Assembly (NCBI GenBank): GCA_035627675.1
Contig: DASPLH010000265.1
Span: 1 to 32,213 of the forward strand
Direction: 5' to 3'
DNA length: 32,213 nt
Origin: DASPLH01 sp035627675
GTDB lineage: Bacteria > Acidobacteriota > Terriglobia > Terriglobales > Acidobacteriaceae
In this document: positions 17,823-25,674 of the stretch, in pieces
Layout of the letters: every line of letters starts with the position of its first letter
Numbering within the stretch: the first letter of the stretch is position 1
The notes under the pieces: generated by a model
What the model saw: only the letters and a program-made list of their open reading frames with translations
Database searches by the model: none
Told to the model about the DNA's origin: nothing
Program-made: the position numbers and the translations under genes

Positions 17823-20800
17823 ATGGGTACCGAACTCGTTCGAATCCGGACCGAAGGCAATCCGAACATCTCCGACGCTCCTCCCGCGTCCGAGTGGGAC
17901 GGCGACGCCGGGCGGCTGAGCCAGGCGCTTGCGTCCCGCGTAAAGGGCGAGGTGCGATTCGGCAGCGGCGACCGCGCGCTGTACTCGACCGACGGCTCGA
18001 ACTATCGCCAGGTGCCCATCGGCGTCGTCATTCCGCGCGACGAGCAGGACGTGATCGAGACGGTTGCGATCTGCCGCGAGTTCGGCGCTCCGATCCTCGC
18101 GCGCGGAGGCGGAACCAGTCTCGCCGGCCAGTGCTGCAACGTCGCCGTTGTGCTCGACTTCAGCAAGTACATGAACCGCGTGCTCGAGATCAATGCGGAA
18201 GAGCAGTGGGCGCGCGTGCAGCCGGGAGTCATCCTCGATGACCTGCGCGACCAGGCAACAAAGGTGGGCCTGACGTTCGGCCCCGACCCGGCCACGCACA
18301 ATCACTGCACGCTGGGCGGCATGATTGGCAACAACTCCTGCGGCGTGCATTCGATCATGAGCGGCCGCACGTCGGACAACGTGTATGAACTCGACCTCCT
18401 GCTCTATGACGGAACGCGGCTGAAGGTTGGCCCCACGACGGACCGGGAGTGCGAGCGCATCATCGCCGGGAGCGGGCGCCGCGGCGAAATCTACCGGCGC
18501 CTGCGCGACCTGCGCGACCGCTACGCGCAACTCGTGCGCGAGAAATATCCGCACATTCCGCGTCGCGTCTCGGGATACAACCTCGACAACCTGCTTCCGG
18601 AGAATGGTTTCAATGTGGCCGCTGCGCTCGTGGGCTCCGAGTGCACCTGCGCGCTGGTGCTCGAAGCCAGGGTCAAGCTCATCAAGAACCCGGCGTTCCG
18701 CACCCTGGCGGTGCTGGGATACGCGGACGTGTTCCGGGCGGCCGACCATGTGCCGGAACTGATGAGCTACGGCCCGATCGGCCTCGAAGGAATGGATGGC
18801 CAGCTCGTGGGGTTCATCAAAGCCAAGAACCTCCACATCCGCGACCTTGATCTGCTGCCGGAGGGCGATGGCTGGCTGCTGGCTGAGTTCGGCGGAGACA
18901 CGCAGGAGGAAGCCAGGGCGAAGGCGCAACGGATGGTTGACGGCCTGCGCGGCACGCCCGGCGCGCCGTCGGCCAGGATCTACGACGATAAACGGCACGA
19001 GCGTTACGTGTGGGAGATACGGGAATCGGGGCTGGGAGCGACCTCTTTTGTGCCAGGCCAGCCCTGGGCGTGGGAAGGTTGGGAAGATTCGGCGGTTGAT
19101 CCTGCCAGGTTGGGGGCCTACCTGCGCGACCTCTGTTCGCTGATGCAGAGCTACGGCTACAAGTCGAGCATGTATGGCCACTTCGGACACGGCTGCGTGC
19201 ACATGCGAACCAACTTCGACCTGTGCTCGCCGGAAGGGATCGACAAATACAGATCATTCATTCATGACGCGGCGAAGCTGGTCGTAAAGTACGGAGGATC
19301 GCTGAGCGGCGAACATGGTGACGGGCAGTCGCGCGCCGAACTGTTGCCGCTCATGTTTGGGCCGGAGCTGGTCGAGGCATTCCAGGAGTTCAAGTCCATC
19401 TGGGACCCGGACTGGAAGATGAATCCGGGCAAGGTGGTGAAGGCCTATCGCGCCGATGAGAACCTTCGGTTGGGAGCGGACTACAGACCGTGGGAGCCGA
19501 AGACGCACTTCCACTTCACCGGCGATCAGGGGCAGTTTGCGCACGCCGTGTTGCGCTGCGTGGGAGTCGGCGAGTGCCGGCGCGGGACGGGAAAGACCAT
19601 GTGCCCGAGCTTTCGCGTGACCAGGGAGGAGAAGCACTCGACGCGCGGACGCGCACACCTGTTGTGGGAGATGTGCAAGGGAGACGTGATCCACGACGGC
19701 TGGCAAAGCGAGGAGATTCACGAGGCACTCGACCTTTGTCTCGCGTGCAAGGGTTGCAAGGGCGATTGCCCCGTCCATGTCGATGTCGCCACCTACAAGG
19801 CGGAGTTCCTCTCGCACTATCACGAACGCAGGCGCAGGCCGCTGCACGCATACGCCGTCGGCTACGTTGATGTTGCCGCATATCTCGGCTCGAAGATGCC
19901 GGGCATCGCAAACCTCGTTACCCAGACGCCCGGAATCTCGAATCTCGTGAAAGCCGCCATGGGCCTGCCTTCGCAGCGGGATATCCCGGCGCTGGCGTCC
20001 GAGAGCTTTGTCGATTGGTGGAAGCGGCGTCCCAGGCGGGCTGCGGGCGCAAAACGCGTGATGCTGTGGCCCGACACGTTCAACAACTACTTCTTCCCGC
20101 AGACGGCAAAGGCGGCGGTGGAAGTGCTGGAACACGCCGGATACGAGGTGGTGCTGCCGAGGGAGCGCGTCTGTTGCGGGCGTCCTCTGTATGACTCCGG
20201 CATGCTGGACCGCGCGAAGCGTTTGTTGTTGCGGGTGATGGATGTCCTGGGCGAAGAACTCGAGCGCGGCACGGAGATCGTCGGCCTTGAACCGAGCTGC
20301 GTCTCGGTGTTTCGAGACGAACTGATCAACCTCTTCCCGGACGACCCGCGCGCGCACCGGTTGAACCGGCAGGCGAAGATGCTCAGCGAGTTCCTGGTCG
20401 AACACAAGCAGGAGTTTGACTGGCCACGCCTCGAGCGTTCGGCTGTGGTGCATGGCCATTGTCATCAGAAGGCGGTGATGACGATGGAGAGCGAAAAGAC
20501 TGTGCTGCGGCAGATGGGCTTGCAATACGAGGTTCCGGACAACGGCTGCTGCGGGCTGGCCGGCTCGTTCGGGTTCGAGAAGCAGAAGTACGAGATGTCG
20601 AGACAAATCGGCGAGTTGGAGCTTGCGCCGGTCCTCGGCGCGAAGGCCAGCATGCTGGTGGTGGCAAACGGCTTCAGTTGCCGTGAACAGATTGCCCACA
20701 TGAGCGACCGGCACGCGTTGCACCTGGCGGAAGTGATGCAGCTGGCGCTGCACTCGGAGCCGGGCGGGCCGGCTGCCGAACCTCCGGAGAGCGCGCTGGT

Positions 20801-20909
20801 GGCGGATCGCGAAGCGGATCGCCGAGCTTCGATGGTGAAGGGCGGCCTTGCGATCGGCGTGTTGGCGTTGCTTGCGCTTGCTGCCTGGACCTGGACGAAA
20901 CAGGGTTGA
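17823..20909 (+). CDS. FAD-linked oxidase fused to Fe-S/CCG domains (GlcD-GlpC, YdiJ type) with C-terminal membrane helix
   Basis: 1028 residues; a flavoprotein dehydrogenase for a 2-hydroxy acid, passing electrons through Fe-S centres. The FAD-binding PCMH domain begins with ARGGGTSLAGQ (about 92-103) and continues with TLGGMIGNNSCG. The FAD-linked C domain carries GHGCVHMR and SGEHGDGQSR. The Fe-S part has CVGVGEC...TGKTMCP (about 579-594) and CLACKGCKGDCP (about 639-650), then two CCG motifs, VCCGRP (about 783) and GCCGLAG (about 908). The domain order matches E. coli YdiJ (1018 residues; D-2-hydroxyglutarate or lactate-type dehydrogenase), so the substrate is unresolved. The extra feature is a hydrophobic C-terminal helix at about 1003-1022 ending WTWTKQG, suggesting a tail anchor. 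It is transcribed separately from ctaF, and no regulator is adjacent. Confidence 0.85.
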   Translation: MGTELVRIRTEGNPNISDAPPASEWDGDAGRLSQALASRVKGEVRFGSGDRALYSTDGSNYRQVPIGVVIPRDEQDVIETVAICREFGAPILARGGGTSLAGQCCNVAVVLDFSKYMNRVLEINAEEQWARVQPGVILDDLRDQATKVGLTFGPDPATHNHCTLGGMIGNNSCGVHSIMSGRTSDNVYELDLLLYDGTRLKVGPTTDRECERIIAGSGRRGEIYRRLRDLRDRYAQLVREKYPHIPRRVSGYNLDNLLPENGFNVAAALVGSECTCALVLEARVKLIKNPAFRTLAVLGYADVFRAADHVPELMSYGPIGLEGMDGQLVGFIKAKNLHIRDLDLLPEGDGWLLAEFGGDTQEEARAKAQRMVDGLRGTPGAPSARIYDDKRHERYVWEIRESGLGATSFVPGQPWAWEGWEDSAVDPARLGAYLRDLCSLMQSYGYKSSMYGHFGHGCVHMRTNFDLCSPEGIDKYRSFIHDAAKLVVKYGGSLSGEHGDGQSRAELLPLMFGPELVEAFQEFKSIWDPDWKMNPGKVVKAYRADENLRLGADYRPWEPKTHFHFTGDQGQFAHAVLRCVGVGECRRGTGKTMCPSFRVTREEKHSTRGRAHLLWEMCKGDVIHDGWQSEEIHEALDLCLACKGCKGDCPVHVDVATYKAEFLSHYHERRRRPLHAYAVGYVDVAAYLGSKMPGIANLVTQTPGISNLVKAAMGLPSQRDIPALASESFVDWWKRRPRRAAGAKRVMLWPDTFNNYFFPQTAKAAVEVLEHAGYEVVLPRERVCCGRPLYDSGMLDRAKRLLLRVMDVLGEELERGTEIVGLEPSCVSVFRDELINLFPDDPRAHRLNRQAKMLSEFLVEHKQEFDWPRLERSAVVHGHCHQKAVMTMESEKTVLRQMGLQYEVPDNGCCGLAGSFGFEKQKYEMSRQIGELELAPVLGAKASMLVVANGFSCREQIAHMSDRHALHLAEVMQLALHSEPGGPAAEPPESALVADREADRRASMVKGGLAIGVLALLALAAWTWTKQG

Positions 20910-20965
20910 TTGTTACAGCCAGGTAAATACTGCACTGGCGAGGATGCATTCGCGACGGCTGCGGC

Positions 20966-20971
20966 TACAAT
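20966..20971 (+). promoter_or_regulatory. -10 element of a probable leaderless phoB transcript
   Basis: TACAAT with only six nt (acgggc) before the GTG start at 20978, so transcription would begin at or beside the start codon. No Shine-Dalgarno is present and no good -35 lies 16-18 bp upstream, suggesting activator dependence. A loose pair TGTTACA-gcca-GGTAAAT (11-bp period) at 20911-20928 is a weak Pho-box candidate, too far upstream to fit the spacing seen at pstS and pstC. Confidence 0.45.
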
Positions 20972-20977
20972 ACGGGC

Positions 20978-21670
20978 GTGAACCAGACGGTCTTCGTGGT
21001 CGAAGATGAGGTTGATATTGCGCGGCTCGTGCGGCATCACCTTGAGGCGGCGGGATTCGTTGTACGTGGTTTCGGGAGCACGCACCTGGTCGTTCCCGAG
21101 GCTGAGCGCGAACGCCCTTCGCTGTTCCTGCTCGACGTGATGGTGCCGGGCGGAGACGGTTTCGAACTGTGTCGCCGCATTCGTCAGAACCCGGCGCTTG
21201 CGGCCGTCCCCGTCATCTTTCTGACCGCCAAGACGAGCGAGACGGACCGCGTGCTCGGGCTCGAACTCGGCGCCGACGATTACATTCCCAAGCCTTTCAG
21301 TCCTCGCGAACTGGTGGCTCGCGTCAAAGCGGTGCTGCGCAGATTCGAGCGCCCGCTTGCGCCGGAGTTGCTGCGGTTCGGAAATCTTGAAGTAGATAGC
21401 GGAGCGATGACCGTGAAGGTCGGCGGCAAGCAGGTGGAGACGACCGCCACGGAGTTTCGCCTTCTGGAGTTCCTGGCGCGGCATCCCGGGCGGGTATTCA
21501 CCCGCGACCAGTTGCTCGACGCGGTGTGGCGCGAGACCGCTTTCGTCACTCCGCGCTCGGTGGATGTGTATGTCCGTCGCATTCGCGAGAAGATCGAAGA
21601 GGACGCCGAGGAGCCCCGGTTCGTGAAGACCGTACGCGGCGCGGGATACAAGTTCGAGGGCGGCAAGTGA
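20978..21670 (+). CDS. phoB: Phosphate regulon response regulator PhoB (OmpR family)
   Basis: 230 residues, GTG start. Receiver domain (1-120) with acidic pair E9-D10, phospho-acceptor D53 (LLDVMVPG), T83 and K105. Winged-helix DNA-binding domain (about 135-228) with EFRLLEFLARHPGRVFTRDQLLDAVW and SVDVYVRRIREKIE, typical of OmpR/PhoB. Placing it as PhoB rather than another OmpR regulator rests on the adjoining PhoR-type kinase, phoU and pst genes. Its stop codon overlaps the phoR start (GTGA), so both are translated from one message. The probable output sites are the direct repeats before pstS and pstC. Confidence 0.88.
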   Translation: MNQTVFVVEDEVDIARLVRHHLEAAGFVVRGFGSTHLVVPEAERERPSLFLLDVMVPGGDGFELCRRIRQNPALAAVPVIFLTAKTSETDRVLGLELGADDYIPKPFSPRELVARVKAVLRRFERPLAPELLRFGNLEVDSGAMTVKVGGKQVETTATEFRLLEFLARHPGRVFTRDQLLDAVWRETAFVTPRSVDVYVRRIREKIEEDAEEPRFVKTVRGAGYKFEGGK

Positions 21671-23400
21671 GAGGTCGCATCTTTTTCAAGCTGCTGGCCA
21701 GTTTCGCGCTGGTGATCGCGGTCGCGGTGCTGACGATCGACATCACCGCAACGACGGCGTGGGAGCGTTCGCTTCGCGATCACATCGAAGTCACGCTGCG
21801 GCAGAAGACGGAGATGTTCGGCGAGCGCGTGCAGCACAACGACGGCGATCTCGGGAAGCTGGTGGCCGATGAAGCGCGACTTGCGAACGCCAGGGCCACG
21901 GTCATCCGCGCCGATGGCGTGGTGCTGGCCGACTCCGAGGCCGACGCTTCAGGCATGGAGAACCATGCTGCGCGTCCGGAGTTCCAGAGAGCACTGGCCG
22001 GCGAAGTTGGTTACAGCACGCGCCACAGCCAGACCGTGGGACACGATTTCCTCTACGTTGCCGCTCCGGTGCCGGGCGGCGCCGTTCGCCTTGCGTATCC
22101 ACTTACCGCGATTGCCGATGCCCGCCGCGATATCCATCGAACGATCGCGTGGGCGTCGGTGCTGGCCTTTCTCATCTCCATCCTGCTCTCGGCCGCGGCT
22201 GCAAGAATCGTAAGCCGCCGGTTGCGAAATATCGTGGACTTCGCTGCCGAGATCGAGCGCGGCAATTACGCCGCCCGCATCCCGGTGGGGAGCGGCGACG
22301 AGATCGGGCAGGTTGCTTTGGCGCTCGATCAGACCGGGCGCAAGCTGGAGGCCAGCTTCCGGGAACTGAGCGACAGCCGCCGGGAACTGGAGACGGTGCT
22401 GAACAGCATGCAGGAGGCCGTGATCGCGGTCGGCCCTGACCGGCGCGTGCTGTGGGCCAACCGGCGCATGGAAGCGATGCTGGCCGGAGGCGTGCGCCGC
22501 GGGCAGCCGCTGGTCGAGAGCGTGCGCGATCCCAACTTCCTTGCGGCGGTTGAGGCGTCGGGCGCCGCCCGCGAGGTGCGGACTGCGCGAGCTACCTTGA
22601 TTTCGGCGCAGAAGGTTTTCAGCGTCACGGCTGCGCCGATGCCGGCCGGAGGCGTTGTCGCCGTGTTGTATGACCTGAGCGAACTGGAGCGCGTCGAGAA
22701 AACGCGGCGCGACTTCATCGCGAACGTCTCCCACGAGCTGCGCACGCCGCTCACCGCCGTGCAGGGCTACGCCGAGACGCTGCTGGAGAGCACTCCGAAC
22801 GGCAATACGCGGGAGTTCCTGGAGATCATTCGCAAGAACGCCTCGCGCATGACGCGGCTGACCGACGACCTGCTGACACTGGCGAGAGTCGAGAGCGGCG
22901 AGCACAAGCTGAACCTCGAACCGATGGCCGCGGCTGAGCTTCTCAACGACGCCGGCGAGTGCTTCCGTGAATATCAGCACGGCGAGATGCAGCTTGAAAT
23001 CCGCAACGAGTCACGCAAGCTCGTGCGCGCGGACCGCGACGCCGTTTTCCAGGTGCTTTCCAACTTCATCGATAACGCGATAAAGTACGCCTCCGCTGGC
23101 GGGCGGCTCGAACTGGGCGCGCGGGACGTGGAACGAGGCGTCGAGTTCTGGGTGCGCGACTTCGGTCCGGGCATTCCTTCGGAACACATCGGCCGCCTGT
23201 TCGAGCGTTTCTACCGGGTGGACAAGGCGCGTTCGCGGGAGAGTGGCGGGACCGGCCTCGGACTTGCGATCGCGAAGCACATCGTGCTCGCGCACGGCGG
23301 AACGATCCGTGCGGAGAGCGAGATCAACCACGGCAGCGTGTTCGTCTTCTCGTTGCCCGAAGCGCAGCGGGAGGCCACGTTTGACAATTCACGGCCCTGA
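21667..23400 (+). CDS. phoR: Phosphate regulon sensor histidine kinase PhoR
   Basis: 577 residues. TM1 (about 6-25), an extracytoplasmic loop of about 130 residues, TM2 (about 160-182), HAMP (183-235), PAS (about 245-325, VLNSMQEAVIAVGPDRRVLWAN), dimerisation/phosphoacceptor H356 in NVSHELRTPL, and an ATPase domain with N-box NFIDNAIKYA and G boxes FGPGIP and GGTGLGLAI. All catalytic boxes are intact. E. coli PhoR lacks such a large periplasmic domain; this architecture matches the longer PhoR/PnpS-type kinases of other phyla. I start it at the GTG at 21667, which overlaps the phoB stop; the frame is open further upstream but only inside phoB. Known role: phosphorylates PhoB when phosphate is scarce and dephosphorylates it when transport is active. 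Confidence 0.87.
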   Translation: MRGRIFFKLLASFALVIAVAVLTIDITATTAWERSLRDHIEVTLRQKTEMFGERVQHNDGDLGKLVADEARLANARATVIRADGVVLADSEADASGMENHAARPEFQRALAGEVGYSTRHSQTVGHDFLYVAAPVPGGAVRLAYPLTAIADARRDIHRTIAWASVLAFLISILLSAAAARIVSRRLRNIVDFAAEIERGNYAARIPVGSGDEIGQVALALDQTGRKLEASFRELSDSRRELETVLNSMQEAVIAVGPDRRVLWANRRMEAMLAGGVRRGQPLVESVRDPNFLAAVEASGAAREVRTARATLISAQKVFSVTAAPMPAGGVVAVLYDLSELERVEKTRRDFIANVSHELRTPLTAVQGYAETLLESTPNGNTREFLEIIRKNASRMTRLTDDLLTLARVESGEHKLNLEPMAAAELLNDAGECFREYQHGEMQLEIRNESRKLVRADRDAVFQVLSNFIDNAIKYASAGGRLELGARDVERGVEFWVRDFGPGIPSEHIGRLFERFYRVDKARSRESGGTGLGLAIAKHIVLAHGGTIRAESEINHGSVFVFSLPEAQREATFDNSRP

Positions 23401-23481
23401 AACATGTTCTGCGGCGGAGCTTGTTAGGCTGGATGCAGGACGCGGCGGTGAGAGCGTGCGACCGCCTGATGGAGTGCGTGT

Positions 23482-24195
23482 ATGAGTTCTCCTGCCCCAA
23501 ACTCCGGCTCCGATCATCTGCTGGAACTCACGATGCAGGCGTTTGCCTTCGCTCGCCGCGCGGCGGCAGCCGCTGCCGATGGGATCGCCACCGGCTCGGC
23601 GGCTCCGCTGAAGTCTGTTCGCGAATATGAGCGCAAGCTCGATTCGATCGACAGCGAAGTTGACGATCTTGTGACATCCACCATCGGCGCGGCCGGCGAC
23701 AAGGACGCCCGCCAGTTGCTGGCCTGCATGAAGTTCGTGATTGCGTTGGAACGCATTGGCGACCTGCTGCTGAACTTCACCAACCGCGCCGAGGCCGTGG
23801 CAGCGCGGATCGATGTGCAGGACGCCAAGGAACTCACGGTGATGGCTGCACGCCTGGAGCGCATGATCGCCGACGTCGAGAGTTCGTTTCGCGACCGCAA
23901 CCTTGACGCGGCGGTGGCGGTGCTTCGGTCGGACGCCGAGATGGACCGCCTCTGCAACCTGGTCATGTTCCGTCATCTCGAACCAACCGCGCAGGAGCTC
24001 CGGCTCAACAGTTTCCATGTGCTCTTCATGGCGCAGGAACTCGAGCGCTGCGGCGACCACACCAAGAACATGGCCGAAGAGGTCTGTCACCTGATCAGCG
24101 GACGGACTGTTCGCCACGTGCTCAAGAGCTACGAGAAGCCCGTCGAGCTCAAGCGGTTTATCGAGCGCCTCCGGAAGCCGGAAGAGCGCACGTAA
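23482..24195 (+). CDS. phoU: PhoU-family phosphate signalling protein, first copy
   Basis: 237 residues, almost all alpha-helical, with two PhoU repeats (about 20-105 and 120-215). Characteristic segments are ERKLDSIDSEVDDLV, KFVIALERIGDLLLNFTNRAE and AQELERCGDHTKNMAEEV, holding the E/DxxxD metal-binding pattern of the family. It lies 81 nt after phoR, with GGAG 7 nt before the ATG. It is clearly diverged from the second PhoU at 30186. PhoU proteins relay Pst transporter state to PhoR; having one copy beside phoR and one beside pstB suggests separate partners, which is inference. Confidence 0.83.
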   Translation: MSSPAPNSGSDHLLELTMQAFAFARRAAAAAADGIATGSAAPLKSVREYERKLDSIDSEVDDLVTSTIGAAGDKDARQLLACMKFVIALERIGDLLLNFTNRAEAVAARIDVQDAKELTVMAARLERMIADVESSFRDRNLDAAVAVLRSDAEMDRLCNLVMFRHLEPTAQELRLNSFHVLFMAQELERCGDHTKNMAEEVCHLISGRTVRHVLKSYEKPVELKRFIERLRKPEERT

Positions 24196-24204
24196 TTAAC
24201 CGGG

Positions 24205-24222
24205 CGTTCATCCTGCTGTAAC
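24205..24222 (+). promoter_or_regulatory. Pho-box-like repeat upstream of the small membrane ORF
   Basis: CGTTCAT-CCTG-CTGTAAC: two 7-bp half-sites at 11-bp period. The first matches E. coli CTGTCAT at 5 of 7 positions; the second equals the half-site found before pstS and pstC. No clear -10 appears at the 10-nt spacing seen there, so it is weaker than the other two. Confidence 0.35.
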
Positions 24223-24259
24223 AAAACGGATGTCCCATGGTGGCAGTGGAGGCGCCGCC

Positions 24260-24478
24260 ATGTACGGAATCCTTCCTCTTCTTCCTCCGCTTGCCGTTGT
24301 CTCCCGTTTGCAAGCCGATCTCGTTCTCTGTGTGCTGGCTGCGGCCCTGGCCGTGGTGGCCACCTGGACCGCCGTGCGCCTGCCCAGCGGACGCCAGCGG
24401 TTCGTGATGGAGTTGTACGCCCGTTGTTGCGGCGAGGAGCACACGCCGAAGCCGCACAGGCTGAGCAACGCCGCGTGA
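24260..24478 (+). CDS. Small single-helix membrane protein between phoU and pstS
   Basis: 72 residues, no recognised family. A hydrophobic helix spans about 17-38 (ADLVLCVLAAALAVVATWTAV), followed by a basic, Cys-containing tail (RQRFVMELYARCCGEEHTPK). Support for a real gene: GGAGG 7 nt before the ATG, a Pho-box-like repeat 38 bp further upstream, a position that fills the phoU-pstS gap, and a stop just before the pstS Pho box. An earlier ATG (24230) lacks a ribosome site. Against: no known homologue that I can name, and GC-rich DNA makes chance frames common. Confidence 0.45.
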   Translation: MYGILPLLPPLAVVSRLQADLVLCVLAAALAVVATWTAVRLPSGRQRFVMELYARCCGEEHTPKPHRLSNAA

Positions 24479-24502
24479 CATCGTTGCGACAAATTGATGG
24501 GA

Positions 24503-24536
24503 GTGTAACGAGGCTGTAACACACGGAACTTACAAC
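24503..24536 (+). promoter_or_regulatory. Pho box and -10 element of pstS
   Basis: GTGTAAC-GAGG-CTGTAAC (24503-24520) are tandem 7-bp half-sites at 11-bp period, the layout of PhoB-binding sites. Ten nt later stands TACAAC (24531-24536) as -10, and no separate -35 is needed because the Pho box occupies that place. Predicted start near 24543, leaving a short leader with its own ribosome site. Confidence 0.7.
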
Positions 24537-24569
24537 CGAATCAGCAGAAGTAATGATGGAGGAACAAAA

Positions 24570-25574
24570 GTGATCCGCACCGCAAGAGTGATGTTGACGG
24601 CCCTGATCCTGATGACCTGCGCTTCGGCGCAGACGGCGCTGAACGGGGCCGGCGCCACCTTCCCATATCCGATGTACTCAAAGTGGTTCAGCGAGTACAA
24701 CAAGAAACATCCGGGTGTTCAGATCAACTACCAGTCGATCGGCAGCGGCGGCGGAATTCGCCAGGTGATCGCCGGAACCGTCGATTTCGGCGCGACCGAC
24801 GGTCCGATGACCGACGAGCAACTGGGCAAGGCCAAGACGAAGATCCTTCATATACCGAGCGTGCTGGGCGCCGTTGTCCCGGCCTACAACATCCCGGGCG
24901 TGAATGCCGAGCTGAAGTTCACGGGCGAAGTGCTCGCGAACATTTTTCTCGGCAAGATCTCCACCTGGAACGACCCGGCGATCGCGAAGCTCAACCCCGG
25001 CGTCAACCTGCCCAGCCAGCCCATCGTGGTCGTGCACCGTTCGGATGGCAGCGGCACCACGTTCATCTTCACCGACTATCTGTCGAAGGTCAGCCCCGAG
25101 TGGAAGAGCGCCGTGGGCAAGGGTACGAGCGTGAGCTGGAAGACCGGTATGGGCGGCAAGGGCAATGAAGGGGTTGCCGGCTACATCCGCAACATCAAGG
25201 GTTCGATCGGTTATGTCGAGCTGATCTACGCGCTTCAGAACAAGATCGCCTACGGCTCGGTGCAGAATGCCGCCGGCAACTTCGTGAAGGCCTCGCTCGA
25301 GAGCACCACGGCTGCCGCTGCATCGGCAGAGATGCCCGCCGACTTCCGGGTCTCCATCACGAACGCGCCGGGCAAGCAGGCGTATCCCATCGCGAGCTTC
25401 ACCTGGCTGCTGGTGCCCCAGCAGTCCAAGGACGGCAACAAGGGCCGCATCATCCGCGAGTTCATCGAGTGGATGGCCTCGGAAGGCCAGTCGCTGGCCT
25501 CGCAGTTGAGCTACGCGCCGCTGCCGAAGGAAGTGGCTGCAAAAGTGGTTGCCACGGCCAAGACCGTGCAGTAA
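24570..25574 (+). CDS. pstS: Phosphate ABC transporter periplasmic binding protein PstS
   Basis: 334 residues, GTG start with GGAGG 7 nt upstream. Signal peptide about 1-21 (ends ASAQ). Mature start carries NGAGATFPYPMYSKWF, the PstS hallmark; phosphate-binding loops GSGGGIRQV and HRSDGSGTTFIFTDYL are intact, as is GNEGVAGYI. It binds inorganic phosphate in the periplasm and delivers it to PstCA. First gene downstream of the best Pho box in the window, and followed by a terminator, so it is likely made in excess over the membrane subunits. Confidence 0.95.
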   Translation: MIRTARVMLTALILMTCASAQTALNGAGATFPYPMYSKWFSEYNKKHPGVQINYQSIGSGGGIRQVIAGTVDFGATDGPMTDEQLGKAKTKILHIPSVLGAVVPAYNIPGVNAELKFTGEVLANIFLGKISTWNDPAIAKLNPGVNLPSQPIVVVHRSDGSGTTFIFTDYLSKVSPEWKSAVGKGTSVSWKTGMGGKGNEGVAGYIRNIKGSIGYVELIYALQNKIAYGSVQNAAGNFVKASLESTTAAAASAEMPADFRVSITNAPGKQAYPIASFTWLLVPQQSKDGNKGRIIREFIEWMASEGQSLASQLSYAPLPKEVAAKVVATAKTVQ

Positions 25575-25582
25575 ACATTCGG

Positions 25583-25608
25583 AGCCGACCGCAAGCGCGG
25601 TCGGCTTT
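25583..25608 (+). terminator. Terminator after pstS
   Basis: Perfect 10-bp stem agccgaccgc/gcggtcggct (25583-25592 with 25597-25606), loop AAGC, ending in TTT. It begins 8 nt after the pstS stop and may limit read-through into the porin gene. Confidence 0.7.
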
Positions 25609-25674
25609 CGAGTCTCAGCTTGCATCCTTCTATTCCTGGTGTCTCTGAATCCTGAACGGAGAGAGAGAGTTTCG

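Noticed and set aside
17685..19202. 505-codon minus-strand open frame across ctaF and the FAD-linked oxidase
   Set aside because: It crosses a strong terminator and two supported genes and carries no domain.
19254..20753. 499-codon minus-strand open frame
   Set aside because: Shadow of the Fe-S/CCG part of the FAD-linked dehydrogenase, no motif of its own.
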